Positions 35,864 to 45,696 of a stretch of 64,000 bases of DNA are shown here, one piece after another. The notes beneath the pieces were generated by a model. It saw only the letters and a program-made list of their open reading frames with translations, made no database searches and was not told the origin of the DNA. The position numbers and the translations under genes were made by a program. Within the stretch, counting starts at the first letter, position 1; each line of letters starts with the position of its first letter. This DNA is from Clostridium transplantifaecale (lineage in GTDB: Bacteria; Bacillota; Clostridia; Lachnospirales; Lachnospiraceae), in NCBI RefSeq assembly GCF_900626075.1, contig NZ_UYZY01000002.1, positions 248,001-312,000 of the forward strand. Direction: 5' to 3'.

Positions 35864-37942
35864 TTACAATTCCGCCGCCACCAATACCACCGAACCGACG
35901 GGCGGCAGTTCTATCTCCAGTATTCCTTTTTTCACTTCATATCGAACGGAGCCTGCGTTATATCCCTCCTCGTAGGTGAGCATCCTGCGCTCCATCTGTT
36001 CGGAATCGGTCACTCCCACACGCCAAACCGGTACCGAGTATGTTTTCGCCTCATGGCAGGTATTGATAATGACGACTCCACGGCTCTCTTCTCTCCCGTC
36101 CTCGCCGCGGTTAAAGCGGCCGTAAGCGATCATCCCCCTGTCTGCGGCAAGCTGTATCAGGGATCCGGTCCTAAATGCCGGATTTCTCTTTCTAATCCCC
36201 GTCATATAGCGGTGGAATTCGATCAGTTCCAGGTCTTCATTACCCCAGGGATATGTCCGTCTGTTGTCCGGATCCGTCCAACCACATACACCGGCCTCGT
36301 CGCCGTAATAGATGGTCGGCGCTCCCGGCCATGTCATCTGGATAACGACTCCCTGGCGGAATATGCCGTAGCTGATACCCTCGGAGGCGGCCGCTGCTCC
36401 TGCCGTAGCGAGTCTTCCCGGCCTCCTGTTAGTCCTGGTCAAAAACCGTGAGTGATCGTGGTTGGACAGCTCGTTCATCGCTGTCATCAGCGAAGGCGTC
36501 TGCATCCGGCACATATGATAACGCATTGTGTCAAAAAACGCCTGTCCGTCACCGTATAGAGCTTCGTTCACCTCATCGCTGTGTTTCTCAAGCCCCGTCA
36601 GGAACCAGGACACCGGCTCCATAAATGCGTCGTAATTCATCACCGTGTCCCACTCATCTCCCTGAAGCCAGCTGCTCGGATCCCCGTAATGCTCGGCAAG
36701 CACCACGGCCTCGGGATTTGCCTCCTTGACCGCTTTCCTGAAATCCTTCCAGAACTGGTGGTTGAATTCTCCGGTCCGGCCGAGGTCAGCGGCAACATCC
36801 AGTCTCCAGCCGTCTGCGTTAAACGGAGGAGAAACCCACTTTTTTCCAACTTCCATAATATACTGATACAGTTCCGGCGATTCCTCATAATTGAGCTTGG
36901 GCAGCGTCGAATGTCCCCACCAGCCGTCATAACTGTCGTTAAACGGCCAGTTTTCCGTATTATTAAACTTAAAGAAATGCCGGTATGGGCTTTTATCTGA
37001 TACGTAAGCTCCCGGCGGATATCCGCCCTCGTGCTGGTATATAAGCTCTGCGTCCAGCCACTTGTTAAAAGAACCGCAGTGATTAAACACGCCGTCGATA
37101 ATCACCCGGATTCCCTTCTCATGGGCCGCTTCCACAAACCTTGCAAAAAACAGGTCGCTGGCCAGCAGGTTCTCCTCATCCGCCGTTCTGGCCGTATATT
37201 TGCCCGCATTGTCATTGTCCAGCGCATTGGATTCCACCAGTAAATCCATATCGTGCTTAAGCACCCCGAAATGAGGATCGACGTGGTCATAATCCTGGCA
37301 GTCATACTTATGGTTGGAAGGTGATACAAATATTGGGTTCAGATAGATGGCCTCCACCTTCAGCCCTTTCAGGTAACTGAGTTTATCCCAGATTCCTTTA
37401 ATATCACCCCCGTAAAACCGCCTCACGTCCATCGCGGAAGGCAGTTCATTCCAATCCCTGACCCGTTCCACCGGTTTTCCGATATAAATATATTCATTCG
37501 TCTCCACATCATTGGAAGGATCTCCGTTACAGAACCGGTCCACATAGATCTGGTATATAACGGCCCCCTTGCACCAATTGGGTACAAAAAAGCCAGGAGT
37601 CATGCAAAAAGATGCCTCCCGGTCCGGCTGTGCCACCGCTCCCATGCGTCCGTAAAAACAAATATCATCCTCACGGTCCACTCTGAAACAGTATCGCAGA
37701 GCCTCCTCGCTGAGTATATAATCACAGCTATAATAATCAAACAGGCTGTCACTGTGACTGTAGCCCATGTCACGCTCTTTCATTCTGCCCTGTCTGTCAA
37801 ATTCTATAAAATAAACAGAATCCGCACCATCCCGTTCCGTACGGAAATAGAAAATTACTCTCTGTCCGGCATCCGCCTCGCAGGGATGTCGGTAATCCTC
37901 TGTCTCGTCGCAAAACAGCGCTTCTCTGTTAATCCTCTCCAT
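35864..37942 (-). CDS. GH13 alpha-glycosidase (neopullulanase/maltogenic amylase-like)
   Basis: A 692-residue glycoside hydrolase family 13 enzyme. The N-terminal 120 residues resemble a CBM34-like starch-binding fold. The catalytic barrel has IIDGVFNHCG (region I), GWRLDVAADLGR with the nucleophile Asp (region II), VVLAEHYGD with the acid Glu (region III) and NELSNHDHSRF (region IV). There is no signal peptide, so it acts in the cytoplasm on imported maltodextrins or cyclodextrins, or on glycogen-derived oligomers. AGAGGG precedes the ATG at 37942. The gene stands alone, far from glgCD. Confidence 0.92.
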   Translation of the reverse strand: MERINREALFCDETEDYRHPCEADAGQRVIFYFRTERDGADSVYFIEFDRQGRMKERDMGYSHSDSLFDYYSCDYILSEEALRYCFRVDREDDICFYGRMGAVAQPDREASFCMTPGFFVPNWCKGAVIYQIYVDRFCNGDPSNDVETNEYIYIGKPVERVRDWNELPSAMDVRRFYGGDIKGIWDKLSYLKGLKVEAIYLNPIFVSPSNHKYDCQDYDHVDPHFGVLKHDMDLLVESNALDNDNAGKYTARTADEENLLASDLFFARFVEAAHEKGIRVIIDGVFNHCGSFNKWLDAELIYQHEGGYPPGAYVSDKSPYRHFFKFNNTENWPFNDSYDGWWGHSTLPKLNYEESPELYQYIMEVGKKWVSPPFNADGWRLDVAADLGRTGEFNHQFWKDFRKAVKEANPEAVVLAEHYGDPSSWLQGDEWDTVMNYDAFMEPVSWFLTGLEKHSDEVNEALYGDGQAFFDTMRYHMCRMQTPSLMTAMNELSNHDHSRFLTRTNRRPGRLATAGAAAASEGISYGIFRQGVVIQMTWPGAPTIYYGDEAGVCGWTDPDNRRTYPWGNEDLELIEFHRYMTGIRKRNPAFRTGSLIQLAADRGMIAYGRFNRGEDGREESRGVVIINTCHEAKTYSVPVWRVGVTDSEQMERRMLTYEEGYNAGSVRYEVKKGILEIELPPVGSVVLVAAEL

Positions 37943-38092
37943 GCCATTCCCTCTTTCTGCTATCATCTCTATTTTATATGATTCCCGTCAAATACACAAC
38001 ATAAAACCTCGATTCACTGACCGTTTCCGACAAAAAAGCTGTTTTTTTACCGCATTACCGGCCAGCGCCGCAATATGCCGTTTCAGGGCAGT

Positions 38093-38122
38093 AAAAAGGC
38101 CAGCGGGGTAGCTGGCCTTTTT
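38093..38122. terminator. Bidirectional terminator-like hairpin
   Basis: AAAAAGGCCAGC (38093-38104) and GCTGGCCTTTTT (38111-38122) form a perfect 12-bp stem with a 6-base loop. It insulates the GH13 gene from ftsH. The gap 37943-38395 (453 bp) holds this hairpin, an 8-G run at 38175-38182 and the ftsH terminator; I see no gene in it. Confidence 0.75.
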
Positions 38123-38311
38123 AGGAGAAGGTATTTCGTTCTTATGGGGTGTAGCAAAAACTATATAATGTATTGGGGGGGGTTACGAGTATTATAATAG
38201 CACAAGCGCCAAAATAAGTGTGCACAAACATCGTAAAATTTATAACTCTTTTTTGTGCATTTTAGGCACGGTATTTTTAGCCTGCTAAAGCAGTTATTAT
38301 CAAAACGCACA

Positions 38312-38351
38312 AAGGCCGCGGCAATCAACGCATTTTGATTGTAGCGGCCTT
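38312..38351 (-). terminator. Terminator of ftsH
   Basis: AAGGCCGCGGCAATCAA (38312-38328) pairs with TTGATTGTAGCGGCCTT (38335-38351), with one mismatch. On the minus strand TTTGTG follows. It lies about 45 bp after the ftsH stop. Confidence 0.65.
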
Positions 38352-38395
38352 CCCGGGGCCATTAAAAGGCCCATATAACGTCATTCTAAAGCGTA

Positions 38396-40204
38396 TTAAT
38401 CGAACAGGGCCTCAAACTCTCCCTGGCCTATCTTTTCTTTCTCAAGAAGCAGTTCACAGCACCTGTGCAGGACGTCCTCATGTTCCAGAATCAGCTTTTT
38501 AGCCTTCTCATGGCAGCTGTCGATAATATTCTTTACCTCACTGTCAATCGTGCTGGCAACCACCTCGCCGTAGCTGCGGGCGTGCGCCAGGTCGCGGCCG
38601 ATGAACACCTCGTTGCTGTCCCCGCCGTAGTTGATCATCCCGACTTTATCGGACATACCGTACTCCGTAACCATCGCTCTCGCTATCGACGTGGCCTGTT
38701 TGATATCCTGGGAAGCGCCGGTCGTGATATCGTCGAAAATAATCTCCTCCGCGATCCGTCCGCCCAGGGAAACCATAATGTTCTGAAGCATCTTACCCCT
38801 GGTCATATGAATGTCGTCCTTCTCAGGCAGAGGCATCGTATATCCTGCTGCGCCCACGCCTGTCGGAATGATAGAAACCGTATGGACCGGTCCGACATCG
38901 GGCAGCACGTGGAAGAGAATAGCGTGGCCCGCTTCGTGGTAGGCCGTGATTCTCTTATCTTTCTCGGAAATCACCTTGCTCTTCTTCTCAGCTCCGATTC
39001 CTACTTTGATAAAGGCCTTTTCAATGTCCGCCTGCATCAGGAACTTCCTTCCCTCTTTTGCTGCATTGATGGCTGCTTCATTCATCAAATTTTCAAGATC
39101 CGCTCCGGTAAACCCGGATGTAGTCTGTGCAATGCGGTGAAGATTCACATCTTCTCCCAGCGGTTTATCCTTCGTGTGCACGCCCAGGATTTCCTCGCGT
39201 CCCTTCACATCCGGTCTGCCAACCGCTACTTTTCTGTCGAAACGGCCGGGCCGTAAAATCGCCGGGTCAAGGATATCCACCCTGTTGGTAGCGGCCATAA
39301 CAATGATTCCTTCATTGACGCCAAAACCGTCCATCTCTACAAGCAGCTGGTTCAGGGTCTGCTCTCTCTCATCGTGGCCTCCGCCCATGCCGGTTCCCCT
39401 CTGGCGGGCTACGGCGTCAATCTCGTCAATAAATACGATACACGGCGCATTTTTCTTGGCGTCCTCAAATAAATCGCGGACACGGGAAGCTCCGACGCCG
39501 ACAAACATCTCCACAAAATCGGAACCGGAAATAGAGAAGAACGGAACTCCCGCTTCTCCGGCCACCGCCTTTGCAAGAAGTGTCTTACCTGTTCCGGGAG
39601 GGCCTACCAGTAATACGCCCTTGGGGATTCTCGCCCCCACCCCCGTATACTTCTGCGGATTCTTAAGGAAATCCACAATCTCTTCCAGTTCTTCCTTCTC
39701 CTCCTGGAGCCCCGCAACCTTTGTAAAATTGATATTGCTGGTATGGCTCATCTTGGCGCGGCTCTTGCCGAAGTTCATCATCTTGGCATTCGCTCCGCCG
39801 CCGGAACGGGAATTCATAAACACAAAGAAAAAGATGAGTACGCCGGCCGATAGTGCAATCGGAAGAATTACGGTCATGAAATAATTATCCTGCTGGACCT
39901 CTCCCACTTTGTACGTAATGCCTGCATCTCTCAGAGCCATCTCGATCTCTTTCGTATCGAGAACGTAAAAATCCTGTTTCTCACCGGATGACATATAAAG
40001 CTCGATCTCGCCCGTCGGAGTTTCCCGGTTGGGCTTAATGACCGCACTGCTGATGCTTCCGTTCTCCAGATTCACCATAAAGTCCGTATAGCTGATCTTT
40101 CCCGGTGTAAATATACTCTGGTTTCTTGTACTGAATAACATGATGAGGAGCATTACAAGGATCAGAAGTCCCATGCCTCCTCCAAATGACTGCCGCTGTT
40201 TCAA
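38396..40204 (-). CDS. ftsH: ATP-dependent zinc metalloprotease FtsH
   Basis: A 602-residue membrane protease. Two transmembrane segments (about 11-25 and 110-130) flank a small extracytoplasmic domain. Walker A GPPGTGKT is at residues 201-208, followed by the [13 protein letters not shown]alker B and the Zn-binding HEAGH in [12 protein letters not shown]. It degrades misfolded membrane and regulatory proteins. The start codon is TTG, with GGAGG seven bases upstream. It lies 12 bp after hpt, in the conserved tilS-hpt-ftsH order. Confidence 0.97.
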   Translation of the reverse strand: MKQRQSFGGGMGLLILVMLLIMLFSTRNQSIFTPGKISYTDFMVNLENGSISSAVIKPNRETPTGEIELYMSSGEKQDFYVLDTKEIEMALRDAGITYKVGEVQQDNYFMTVILPIALSAGVLIFFFVFMNSRSGGGANAKMMNFGKSRAKMSHTSNINFTKVAGLQEEKEELEEIVDFLKNPQKYTGVGARIPKGVLLVGPPGTGKTLLAKAVAGEAGVPFFSISGSDFVEMFVGVGASRVRDLFEDAKKNAPCIVFIDEIDAVARQRGTGMGGGHDEREQTLNQLLVEMDGFGVNEGIIVMAATNRVDILDPAILRPGRFDRKVAVGRPDVKGREEILGVHTKDKPLGEDVNLHRIAQTTSGFTGADLENLMNEAAINAAKEGRKFLMQADIEKAFIKVGIGAEKKSKVISEKDKRITAYHEAGHAILFHVLPDVGPVHTVSIIPTGVGAAGYTMPLPEKDDIHMTRGKMLQNIMVSLGGRIAEEIIFDDITTGASQDIKQATSIARAMVTEYGMSDKVGMINYGGDSNEVFIGRDLAHARSYGEVVASTIDSEVKNIIDSCHEKAKKLILEHEDVLHRCCELLLEKEKIGQGEFEALFD

Positions 40205-40216
40205 CTGGCTTCCTCC

Positions 40217-40741
40217 TTATACTTCCACTACTCCTATATATGGTAAATTCCGGTATTTCTGATCATAATCAAGACCGTAACCCACTACAAATTCATCCGG
40301 TATTGTAAAACAGGTATATTTAACCTGTACCTGCTTCTTCACACGGCGCTCCGGTTTGTCAAGCAGAGTGCAGAGCTCAATGCTCTTCGGGTTTCTCTGT
40401 TTCAACACTTCGATCAGGTAGGCGAGTGTCCTTCCGGAATCAATGATGTCCTCTACGATAATGACTTCTTTTCCCTCCAGTGGTTCATCCAGATCCTTAA
40501 CGATCTTAACCACGCCGCTGGACTTCGTTCCGGCTCCATAGCTGGATACGGACATGAAATCAAGGGATACGGATAAATCCAGGCGTTTCGCCAGCTCGCA
40601 GGTGAAAAACACACCGCCTTTTAAGATACAGATTAAATGAACGTGTCTTCCTGCATAGTCTGCGTTGATCTGCGCCGCCACCTCGCTGATTCTTTTATTT
40701 ACTTCCTCTTCTGTTAATAATACCCTGATTTTATCGGCCAC
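40217..40741 (-). CDS. hpt: Hypoxanthine phosphoribosyltransferase
   Basis: A 174-residue purine salvage enzyme making IMP/GMP from PRPP and hypoxanthine/guanine. It has the PRPP loop VIIVEDIIDSGRTLAYL and CILKGGVFFTCELAKR. The start codon is GTG, and the gene overlaps the tilS end by 11 bp, so the two are translationally coupled. The family length is usual. The tilS-hpt-ftsH order is the Firmicutes norm. Confidence 0.96.
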   Translation of the reverse strand: MADKIRVLLTEEEVNKRISEVAAQINADYAGRHVHLICILKGGVFFTCELAKRLDLSVSLDFMSVSSYGAGTKSSGVVKIVKDLDEPLEGKEVIIVEDIIDSGRTLAYLIEVLKQRNPKSIELCTLLDKPERRVKKQVQVKYTCFTIPDEFVVGYGLDYDQKYRNLPYIGVVEV

Positions 40742-42143
40742 TGTCTGTTCCTCCGTCTAACTGTACTTGTAATATGTTTTTCGTCTGTTCCGTTACCTTG
40801 TAATATTCACTGATTCGGTATCCCACAATCCACAAAACATGGCTTCCCTCGGCCAGAAGCAAAATCTTGCTGCGCTTCTCCCGGGGGATTTTTTCGTCGA
40901 TCATAAAGGATTTTACCGTCTTTCTGCCCCCCGGCGCCAGTGTGATATAATCACCGGTGCGGCGGTTCCTGACAGATAACGTATCTTTTATTTTATCATA
41001 ATCAAACCATTTCGTATACTGGTTTTTAGGAATTTCCTCTTGATTTTGGAAGGGAAATATCTGAATATCCATCCGGGGAACCGCGTCCGTGCGCTTATCC
41101 TGTCCCCCGTCTGACCCGTCCCGGACATCCGGCCTGTCCCTCCTTCGGCTGAATTCAATTCTGCCGTAAATATGTTTTGCCTTCAGGCCGTATGGCAGAT
41201 CCACTTCTTTCCCTGTCCCCTTTTCCATCAGTTCCAGGACACTGTCGATATGCCCGGCCGTGACGTCTTTTAGGGGGCAGCCCATATTCCGAAGGATCCC
41301 CCTTACCACATAACCTCTTATCACTCTATCTTCTTTCAGCAATTCCGGAACAGAAAAACCGGGCTGTCCATCTACGCTATGCAGTCCGATCCAATTCCAT
41401 GCTGTTTTTTCCAGATATTCGTCGGCTTCCCGGATCCGCTCTCCCGCCCTCAGGATATTCCGTATCGCCTGCTCATTGACGGACGATGTAATAACAGGCA
41501 GAATTTCATTGCGGATTTTATTCCTGGTATAGTCATTCTCCCGGTTGGTGGAATCCTCCACATATTCAATTCCGCAGCTTCGGAGCCACTCCACGATATC
41601 TTCCCTCCGCGCCCACAAAACAGGGCGGATAACCCTTCCCCTGACCGGCGCAATCCCGGACAGGCCCTTTAATCCCGTTCCGCGGAACAGGTTATGGAGA
41701 ATGGTCTCGGCGCTGTCATTGCCGTGGTGGGCCGTGGCGATCTTAATCTCACCGGCATTGCATGAGCCGGCCTCTTTCTTTTCCTGCTCCCACGAGAGGG
41801 CCTCTTCCTCCAGAATCCTGTATCTGGCCAGACGCCCCGCTTCCTCTACGGAGATTCCCTGCTTCTTTGCTTCCTCGGACGCCATGATTTTTACAAGCTT
41901 AAAAGGGATGTCCCGCTCTCTGCAAAGTATTTCCGAGAATGCGACATCCCTGTCCGCCTCCTCTCCGCGGAGGCCGTGATGCACGTGGACCGCCCGAAGT
42001 CCGATTCCAAGTTCTTCCTTCAGACACCACAAAACGTGCAGCAGACAGACGGAATCCGCTCCACCCGACAGGCCTACGATTACACCGTCTCCCCGTTCAA
42101 TCATATGGTTCTTTTTAATATAATCAAAGGTTTCTTTCTTCAT
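40731..42143 (-). CDS. tilS: tRNA(Ile)-lysidine synthase
   Basis: A 470-residue PP-loop ATPase. The loop is GLSGGADSVCLLH with SGGADS at residues 26-31. The signature HHGLRGEEADRD follows, and HHGNDSAETILHNLFRGTGLKGL is present. C-terminal TilS domains end with ITLAPGGRKTVKSFMIDEKIP. It modifies C34 of tRNA-Ile(CAU) to lysidine. It overlaps hpt. Confidence 0.95.
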   Translation of the reverse strand: MKKETFDYIKKNHMIERGDGVIVGLSGGADSVCLLHVLWCLKEELGIGLRAVHVHHGLRGEEADRDVAFSEILCRERDIPFKLVKIMASEEAKKQGISVEEAGRLARYRILEEEALSWEQEKKEAGSCNAGEIKIATAHHGNDSAETILHNLFRGTGLKGLSGIAPVRGRVIRPVLWARREDIVEWLRSCGIEYVEDSTNRENDYTRNKIRNEILPVITSSVNEQAIRNILRAGERIREADEYLEKTAWNWIGLHSVDGQPGFSVPELLKEDRVIRGYVVRGILRNMGCPLKDVTAGHIDSVLELMEKGTGKEVDLPYGLKAKHIYGRIEFSRRRDRPDVRDGSDGGQDKRTDAVPRMDIQIFPFQNQEEIPKNQYTKWFDYDKIKDTLSVRNRRTGDYITLAPGGRKTVKSFMIDEKIPREKRSKILLLAEGSHVLWIVGYRISEYYKVTEQTKNILQVQLDGGTDSGR

Positions 42144-42232
42144 TTCCTCATTTCCTGCCGCTGTTTGCCTACAGTATACAGGAATTCCGGCGGTTCCACA
42201 AGGCCTGCCGCCGCTTTTAATGATGTTTTGCC

Positions 42233-43645
42233 TTACCTCTCAAAAATCCCGCCCACCAGGACGGTCATGTCATCGCAGGGCTCCTCCTCAAAGGAGGCGG
42301 CAAATTCAAGGATACGCTCGGCCATCTCCTGCGGGTTGCCCGCGCCGGTCCCCTCCAGAAAATCTATCATAGTCTCCTCCTTGCATTCTCCCGGCAGCGC
42401 TTCCAGAACGCCGTCGCTGACCATGATAATCCGGTCGTTGTCCCACATTTTTCGGGACAGCAGCACCGGCTCAACCGATTTTACAATTCCCATTGGGACG
42501 TCTCCCGCCTCCAGTACCTCCACGCCGTCGTGGCCCTGGATAAAAGTAGGCACGGCGCCCAGCTTCATGGCCTCCAGCACCCCCGTGTAGAGATCGACGC
42601 AGCACAAATCCAGCGTTGCCGGATTCTGCTCCGCCCCCGCAAGAAGAAGCACCGTATTGACCAGTTTCAGGGCAGACCTGGCGGAAAATCCTGTCTCCAG
42701 AAGCTGCTGTGTCAGCTCCACCACTTTACTGCTGTCCTCACACGCCAGAGGGCCGCTTCCCATGCCGTCCGACAGGCTCATAATGACCTGCCTGGGAAGT
42801 CCTTCATAGATGGTAAAATTATCACCGGACACCATCTCCCCTCCCTTAGCCGCTTTGGCGACTCCATGGAGCATTCTGTATTTCCCTTCCTCAATAAAGC
42901 GGAATGTGGCCGCATTCCTGGTGATAATGCTCTTGCTGTCTTTTGCTGCGCTCCATTTCCTTCCGGCCATAGCCCGTCCCACCAGTTCAGAAGCGTCGCG
43001 GGCGGTCATGCACTTGCCGTTGGTGCTGCGTATTGTGAGAAAAGCTTCTTTCTGCTCATTTTCATACTCCAGCATCAGCATATTTTCCACCTTCATGTGG
43101 TGGCGCCGGAAGATGTATTTAATCTGTTCTTCCCAGTCACCTGTGATGTCCGTCGCATTCTCCATCTGCCCCGAAAATTCTTCCAGAATCGATGCCAGTT
43201 CACGAAACTGCACGATCACAGTATCCCTGCTCTCCAGAAACCTGTTTTTCCATGACAGGTTCATTGTGGCCCGTCCGAGGTTCCTGTTCAGATGCAGCAC
43301 ATAGTCGTCTTTTTTTCTGCATGCCTCATTGAACAGCCGGGGCATGTCCTCCATATCAATCTTACCCTTCTGCTCAAAGGCCCGGAGAAGGTAATAAAGG
43401 TAATAGCTGTCATCCCTCCTGCTGCCGGAGTACAAGTTGCATTTCATGCACTCCCCGCAGACGGCCGCCGCCGCTGTCTGCATGGCCGCCAGGCCGTCAT
43501 CCTTCGTAAGCTGCCTTCCGCCCCCGATTTCATCCGCAAACGCCTGCGCCAGACCGCTAAGTGACATCGCCATATCTTTCAGGCGTCTGGCCGTATAGAC
43601 ATTGACATCTGCCATGTCTCTATGTAAACTCTTCTTTTTAAGCAC
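42233..43645 (-). CDS. SpoIIE-type serine phosphatase lacking the membrane domain
   Basis: A 470-residue protein whose last ~210 residues form a PP2C/SpoIIE phosphatase: SLSDGMGSGPLA, IIMVSDGVLEALPG and PCDDMTVLVGGIF carry the metal-binding aspartates. Upstream is a helical region with CGECMKCNLY, similar to the linker of SpoIIE. B. subtilis SpoIIE is 827 residues with ten transmembrane helices; none is seen here. The GTG at 43645 is preferred because GGAGGG lies six bases before it. The locus position, between divIC and tilS, matches spoIIE. It should dephosphorylate SpoIIAA and so activate sigma-F, but from the cytosol. Confidence 0.85.
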   Translation of the reverse strand: MLKKKSLHRDMADVNVYTARRLKDMAMSLSGLAQAFADEIGGGRQLTKDDGLAAMQTAAAAVCGECMKCNLYSGSRRDDSYYLYYLLRAFEQKGKIDMEDMPRLFNEACRKKDDYVLHLNRNLGRATMNLSWKNRFLESRDTVIVQFRELASILEEFSGQMENATDITGDWEEQIKYIFRRHHMKVENMLMLEYENEQKEAFLTIRSTNGKCMTARDASELVGRAMAGRKWSAAKDSKSIITRNAATFRFIEEGKYRMLHGVAKAAKGGEMVSGDNFTIYEGLPRQVIMSLSDGMGSGPLACEDSSKVVELTQQLLETGFSARSALKLVNTVLLLAGAEQNPATLDLCCVDLYTGVLEAMKLGAVPTFIQGHDGVEVLEAGDVPMGIVKSVEPVLLSRKMWDNDRIIMVSDGVLEALPGECKEETMIDFLEGTGAGNPQEMAERILEFAASFEEEPCDDMTVLVGGIFER

Positions 43646-43782
43646 AAAAATCCCTCCTAACCTGCGTGAAACCATTATATACAGGCCGGAGGGAAATATT
43701 TGTCAAATTCATTGGGGGAATACCTGAAATCGTACGACAGATACCGCACGTTTCGCCGGATTCCCACTTCTTTTCCGGGCAT

Positions 43783-44106
43783 TTACTTCTTTTCTGCCGG
43801 TTTAAGCAATATCTCGTCCTTATTGACAAGTCCCAGTTTTTCTTTGGCAACCTTCTCGATATACTGTTTTGTCTGGACATAAACGCGGTACTGTTCCAGC
43901 TCCGCCGCCCTCTCCTCCTCGGCCAAAACCTGGGCCTGAAGGTTTTCTTCCCGGATCTGGTAATTCAGATCCTTCTTCTTCATATCGATTCCTTTCAGGT
44001 GCACGGCTATCGCCAGGCTCAGAACGACCAGCGTAATGCCGACCAGCGCCATGCGGTTATTCAGATTTTCTTTCTTTTTTCTTCTCGCTCTTCCGCTTTC
44101 CCGCAT
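43783..44106 (-). CDS. Septum formation initiator DivIC/FtsB family
   Basis: A 107-residue bitopic protein with a basic N-terminus, one transmembrane segment (about residues 19-38, MALVGITLVVLSLAIAVHL) and a coiled coil (KKKDLNYQIREENLQAQVL) followed by the family's YIEKVAKEKLGLVNKDE. It would form part of the FtsL/DivIB-type divisome. Its start is 50 bp inside the end of yabQ in another frame. Confidence 0.87.
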   Translation of the reverse strand: MRESGRARRKKKENLNNRMALVGITLVVLSLAIAVHLKGIDMKKKDLNYQIREENLQAQVLAEEERAAELEQYRVYVQTKQYIEKVAKEKLGLVNKDEILLKPAEKK

Positions 44107-44713
44107 CTTTTTTCTCTTCCGCCTTTCTGCTCCTGCGTGATTCCTGCCCCTGATCTTCGGTCAGGCTGTGCTGTTTCTCTTTCTGCCGTTTTTTCTGCTT
44201 CTCTTCCTTCTTTTCACGGAGACGAAGCTGTTTCTGCTCCTTTTCCTCGCGGAGAAGGCGCCTCTGCTCCTCTTTTTCTTCCCGGAGGCGGAGTTTCTCT
44301 TCTTTCTTTTTCTGCCGCTTCTGCTCTTCCAGAAGGCGTCTCTTCTCTTCCTCCTCAAGCCGTTTCTGCCGGATTTTTTGTCGTTTTATTTTTCTTATTG
44401 TAAGATATTTTTCTACTTTTTTCAAGAGCCTCAGCAAAATACGGCTGACCGTAAGGTTGTAGACGAGCATTCCCATAAGCACGCCTAATATTGCATACCA
44501 TCTCAATATACCGTCATTTTGCCGGAACAGCAGGAGAAATGTCGTAATGCTGGATGCAGCCCAGTAGACCGCATCTTCTATGCCTGTCCAGAAATTCCCA
44601 TGAGGGACCAGCGTCCTGAACACTCTCAGGCCGTCATATACCATCATCAGGCAAATGCCTACTGTCAGGCTCGCAAACAGCAGTTGCAGTTCATAGCGAA
44701 TTGTCATGCTCAT
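44057..44713 (-). CDS. yabQ: Spore cortex biosynthesis protein YabQ
   Basis: A 218-residue protein. About the first 110 residues hold several hydrophobic segments (LLFASLTVGICLMMVYDGLRV, AASSITTFLLLFRQND) as in YabQ. About 110 Lys/Arg/Glu-rich residues follow (EEQKRQKKKEEKLRLREE), much longer than the membrane part needs. YabQ is required for spore cortex formation under sigma-E. It follows yabP. The final 50 bp overlap divIC. Confidence 0.87.
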   Translation of the reverse strand: MSMTIRYELQLLFASLTVGICLMMVYDGLRVFRTLVPHGNFWTGIEDAVYWAASSITTFLLLFRQNDGILRWYAILGVLMGMLVYNLTVSRILLRLLKKVEKYLTIRKIKRQKIRQKRLEEEEKRRLLEEQKRQKKKEEKLRLREEKEEQRRLLREEKEQKQLRLREKKEEKQKKRQKEKQHSLTEDQGQESRRSRKAEEKKDAGKRKSEKKKERKSE

Positions 44714-44737
44714 CCCGATTTGCCCCGCCTTTTCTTA

Positions 44738-45022
44738 TTATTTAAACAGCCGGGTAAACAGGGATTCGCCTGATTTACGGTAATTCTCATTGGAGGAATA
44801 GGCAAAGCTGTCAAACGTCCCCTCGATATCGACCTCTCCCTTTTCCAGCGTCAGCCGGCTCACATGCAGATTCTTTCCCTTCACAGTCAGGAGACCCATA
44901 TCCGTATCCAGGATAATCTGGTTCTCGTCAAAGGACACCACATCCTGTATACCGGTTACACTGCCCGTCCCCCTGCCTGTGACCTCCAGCTTATGAGGCC
45001 GCCGGTTTAACTTTTCTTCCAT
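44738..45022 (-). CDS. yabP: Sporulation protein YabP
   Basis: A 94-residue protein of the YabP family: HKLEVTGRGTGSVTGIQDVV, SFDENQIILDTDMGLLTVKG and LHVSRLTLEKGEVDIEGTFD (in parts). It is a beta-rich protein needed for spore cortex assembly. AGGAGG precedes the ATG. It is the first gene of the yabP-yabQ-divIC-spoIIE set. Confidence 0.93.
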   Translation of the reverse strand: MEEKLNRRPHKLEVTGRGTGSVTGIQDVVSFDENQIILDTDMGLLTVKGKNLHVSRLTLEKGEVDIEGTFDSFAYSSNENYRKSGESLFTRLFK

Positions 45023-45092
45023 GCAAAAAACCTCCTGATATATCTAACTATTGTTAAATATATTAGGAGGTTATCCTCTTTATGTTTATGAA

Positions 45093-45332
45093 TTATAAAT
45101 AACGATAAAGATCTTTCGCTTCGTCCTTCTTCACGGTCTCTGTCACGTCCAGCACTTCTACTTTAACAGACTTCATTCCAAACTGAATCTCAATGATGTC
45201 CCCTGCCTTAACACTCAGGGACGCCTTGGCCGGCTTTTCATTAACCAGAACCCTGCCGGCATCGCATGCCTCATTGGCAATGGTTCTTCTCTTAATCAGG
45301 CGCGAAACCTTTAAAAATTTATCTAATCTCAT
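45093..45332 (-). CDS. S4-domain RNA-binding protein (RqcP/YabO-type)
   Basis: A 79-residue S4 protein: MRLDKFLKVSRLIKRRTIAN, then VLVNEKPAKASLSVKAGD. RqcP works with RqcH in ribosome-associated quality control, adding alanine tails; HSP15 in Proteobacteria is related. It starts four bases after the hup stop and has only a weak ribosome-binding site, so translation is likely coupled to hup. Confidence 0.92.
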   Translation of the reverse strand: MRLDKFLKVSRLIKRRTIANEACDAGRVLVNEKPAKASLSVKAGDIIEIQFGMKSVKVEVLDVTETVKKDEAKDLYRYL

Positions 45333-45336
45333 AGAA

Positions 45337-45612
45337 TTATGCGTTTACCATATCCTTTAATGCTTTTCCAGCTTTGAATTTAGGGGATTTGGAAGCTGCG
45401 ATCGGCATTGTCTCGCCAGTCTTAGGATTTCTTCCTTCTCTTGCTGCTCTCTCAGCTACTTCAAATGTACCAAAACCAACTAACTGGATTTTCTCACCTT
45501 TTACTAATTCATCGGAAATAACTTCAGTGAAAGCCTTGATTGCTTTCTCTGCGTCCTTCTTGGAAAGTTCTGCTTTTTCTGCTACGGCAGCAATTAACTC
45601 TGTCTTATTCAT
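45337..45612 (-). CDS. hup: HU family DNA-binding protein
   Basis: A 91-residue HU protein, starting [20 protein letters not shown], with the DNA-arm region [20 protein letters not shown] and [20 protein letters not shown] (in parts). It compacts the nucleoid and bends DNA. The ATG at 45612 is chosen because AGGAGG precedes it and homologues begin there; the frame extends upstream to 45660 without need. It is next to mazG, as in B. subtilis. Confidence 0.96.
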   Translation of the reverse strand: MNKTELIAAVAEKAELSKKDAEKAIKAFTEVISDELVKGEKIQLVGFGTFEVAERAAREGRNPKTGETMPIAASKSPKFKAGKALKDMVNA

Positions 45613-45696
45613 TTGATATATTCCTCCTGTCATCTTCTCATATGAGCTCATACTACTCAACTTTGTTGTAATTCTTTACTTTACATTTATATACAT

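Noticed and set aside
38175..38182. Run of eight G
   Set aside because: Noted in the gap before ftsH, but a single homopolymer gives no functional evidence.
44168..44488. Leu/Phe-rich plus-strand frame that looks like a membrane protein
   Set aside because: It is the antisense of the Lys/Glu-rich yabQ tail.
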